From: Mangrovibacterium sp041596335
Lineage (GTDB): Bacteria; Bacteroidota; Bacteroidia; Bacteroidales; Prolixibacteraceae
Reading direction: 5' to 3'
Assembly (NCBI RefSeq): GCF_041596335.1
Contig: NZ_JBFHIT010000003.1
Span: 1 to 64,000 of the forward strand
DNA: 64,000 bases
Shown here in pieces: positions 62,882 to 64,000 of the stretch; position 1 is the stretch's first letter; each line of letters opens with the position of its first letter. The position numbers were made by a program, and so were the translations under genes. The notes beneath the pieces are model-generated. The model was not told where the DNA came from, made no database searches, and worked only from the letters and a program-made list of their open reading frames with translations.

Positions 62882-64000
62882 ATGAACAGAAACATGAATT
62901 TAAGAACGAAATTAATCAGCCTGGTTTTTCTGGCGACGGCATCGTTCGGCCTTTCGCAGGCGCAGGAATTGCCGCACTACACCGGAGAAACGTTAAATAA
63001 TCCCGACTATCATCATGGCCAGTTGTCACCGGCCATGGGGGTGCACAATATTCAAACCTTTAGGGCAAACCGCGAACATCCGGAACTAGCCGAAGATTTG
63101 GGCTGGACATACAACCATGCGCCAAACCTGGCGTACTGGAACAACACCTTCTTTTTGGAATATCTAAACGATCCGGTTGGCGAGCATATTCCACCCGGAG
63201 CAACGATGCTTCAAACTTCGCGCGACGGCTACGTCTGGACCAAGCCCGAAATTGTTTTTCCTCCTTACAAAATTCCCGATGGGTTTTCTAAAGAAGGCGA
63301 TACAGCTGTTGCCCGAAACGTGGAATCGATCAATCATCAACGGATGGGGTTTTTTGTTAGCAAAGATAACCGCCTGTTGGTTCTTGCTTATATCGCCATT
63401 TCGCTGAATGAGAAAGACAGTCCGAATGACGGAAATGGCATTGGGCGTGTTGTTCGCGAAATTTATGCCGACGGGAGCTGGGGGCCAATTTACTTTATTC
63501 GTTACAACCATGGTTGGAATGCAAAGAATACAAGTTTACCTTTCTATACAAAAAGCAAGGACAAAGGTTTTGTGAAAGCCTGTGATGAGTTGCTTGGTAC
63601 CCCATTGGTGGTTCAGGGATGGAATGAAGAGGCTGATCGGGATGATCCGTTGATCTCGCTGAAAGGAGAGTATAAAGCATTCAATTTTTACCATTTGCCA
63701 GATGGCAAGGTCGTTGGCCTTTGGAAGCATGCCCTGACGGCAATCAGCGAGGACGAAGGAAAAAGCTGGACACAACCTGTTCGTGCTTCGGGTTTCGTAA
63801 ACAGCAATGCTAAAATCTGGGGACAACGCACAACTGATGGTCGTTATGCCACGGTTTACAACCCTTCAGACTTCCGCTGGCCATTGGCACTTTCGGTAAG
63901 TGATGATGGTTTGGAGTACAAAAAACTGTTGCTGGTAAATGGTGAAGTTTCGCCCATGCGTTATGGTGGAAACTATAAATCGTACGGACCTCAGTATGTA
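62882..64000 (+). CDS. Exported BNR/sialidase-like beta-propeller protein (3' end outside window)
   Basis: A frame without stop from ATG 62882 (or 62894) to the right edge, at least 373 residues, with signal peptide (LISLVFLATASFGLSQAQ). The sequence has propeller-like repeats: NLAYWNNTFFLEYLNDP, TMLQTSRDGYVWTKPEIVFPP, VVGLWKHALTAISEDEGKSWTQPV (an Asp-box-like SEDEGKSW, about 292-299) and LALSVSDDGLEYKKL. Asp boxes occur in sialidase-type six-bladed propellers and in pectin enzymes such as GH143 and rhamnogalacturonan hydrolases. Catalytic residues cannot be assigned. It is the next gene of the LacI-controlled unit after GH43. As the window ends, length and any second domain are unknown. Confidence 0.85.
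   Translation, partial: MNRNMNLRTKLISLVFLATASFGLSQAQELPHYTGETLNNPDYHHGQLSPAMGVHNIQTFRANREHPELAEDLGWTYNHAPNLAYWNNTFFLEYLNDPVGEHIPPGATMLQTSRDGYVWTKPEIVFPPYKIPDGFSKEGDTAVARNVESINHQRMGFFVSKDNRLLVLAYIAISLNEKDSPNDGNGIGRVVREIYADGSWGPIYFIRYNHGWNAKNTSLPFYTKSKDKGFVKACDELLGTPLVVQGWNEEADRDDPLISLKGEYKAFNFYHLPDGKVVGLWKHALTAISEDEGKSWTQPVRASGFVNSNAKIWGQRTTDGRYATVYNPSDFRWPLALSVSDDGLEYKKLLLVNGEVSPMRYGGNYKSYGPQYV

Noticed and set aside
1..64000. tRNA, rRNA or riboswitch genes
   Set aside because: No cloverleaf, rRNA-like or known riboswitch sequence was recognised in the intergenic gaps that I read.

Overview
The window looks like a chromosomal segment of a Gram-negative Bacteroidetes bacterium, probably an environmental Bacteroidales/Marinilabiliales-type pectin degrader. 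The evidence is SusC/SusD outer-membrane pairs, lipoprotein signal peptides on many glycosidases, a Bacteroidetes AraR of the Nudix type, an ECF sigma/FecR/STN-SusC cascade, and promoter elements of the TTTG-N19-21-TAnnTTTG form. Nearly all genes are on the plus strand. The theme is breakdown of pectin side chains (rhamnogalacturonan I and II) and catabolism of L-arabinose, L-rhamnose and sugar acids. No RNA gene, CRISPR array or intact mobile element was seen.

Region 1 (1-4,610) is decayed. It holds a SusD gene without its 5' end next to a minus-strand reading frame that resembles the start of a transposase, a SusC gene cut at 608 residues, and a lipoprotein gene whose start codon was lost at the SusC break. 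A 61-residue ORF follows.

Region 2 (4,650-13,514) is the arabinose block: araR, araA, a sodium/solute symporter, araD, araB, a frameshifted transketolase relic and an exported aldose epimerase. Two matching palindromes upstream of araR and araA are the likely AraR operators.

Region 3 (13,614-24,585) holds a GH28 enzyme, an MGH1-type (alpha/alpha)6 enzyme and a doubly frameshifted GH43 gene, then a LacI-type operator inside a promoter, followed by ECF sigma, FecR anti-sigma, an STN-domain SusC and a SusD.

Region 4 (24,946-51,474) is a long glycosidase and rhamnose cluster: GH78, a beta-propeller glycosidase, two GH2, GH106, an SGNH esterase, a DUF5703 protein, a URO-D-family protein, rhaM, rhaT, an NCS1-like permease with a 63-residue membrane partner, a cytoplasmic GH78 and a GH127. 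Rhamnose isomerase, kinase and aldolase are not present here.

Region 5 (51,788-64,000) has GH105 on the minus strand, divergent from a LacI regulator. Next comes a LacI-controlled unit of Fe-alcohol dehydrogenase, DapA-family aldolase, PdxA2, a DUF1537 acid-sugar kinase, a symporter, GH140 apiosidase, GH43 and a beta-propeller protein that runs off the window. I propose that these four enzymes convert a 2-keto-3-deoxy sugar acid from RG-II (best fit: DHA) through D-threonate to pyruvate and DHAP. This is the most interesting candidate system here.

The LacI operators (core TGTAAACGTTTACA) lie upstream of the sigma factor, GH78, lacI/GH105 and Fe-ADH genes, so one local repressor probably coordinates regions 3-5.
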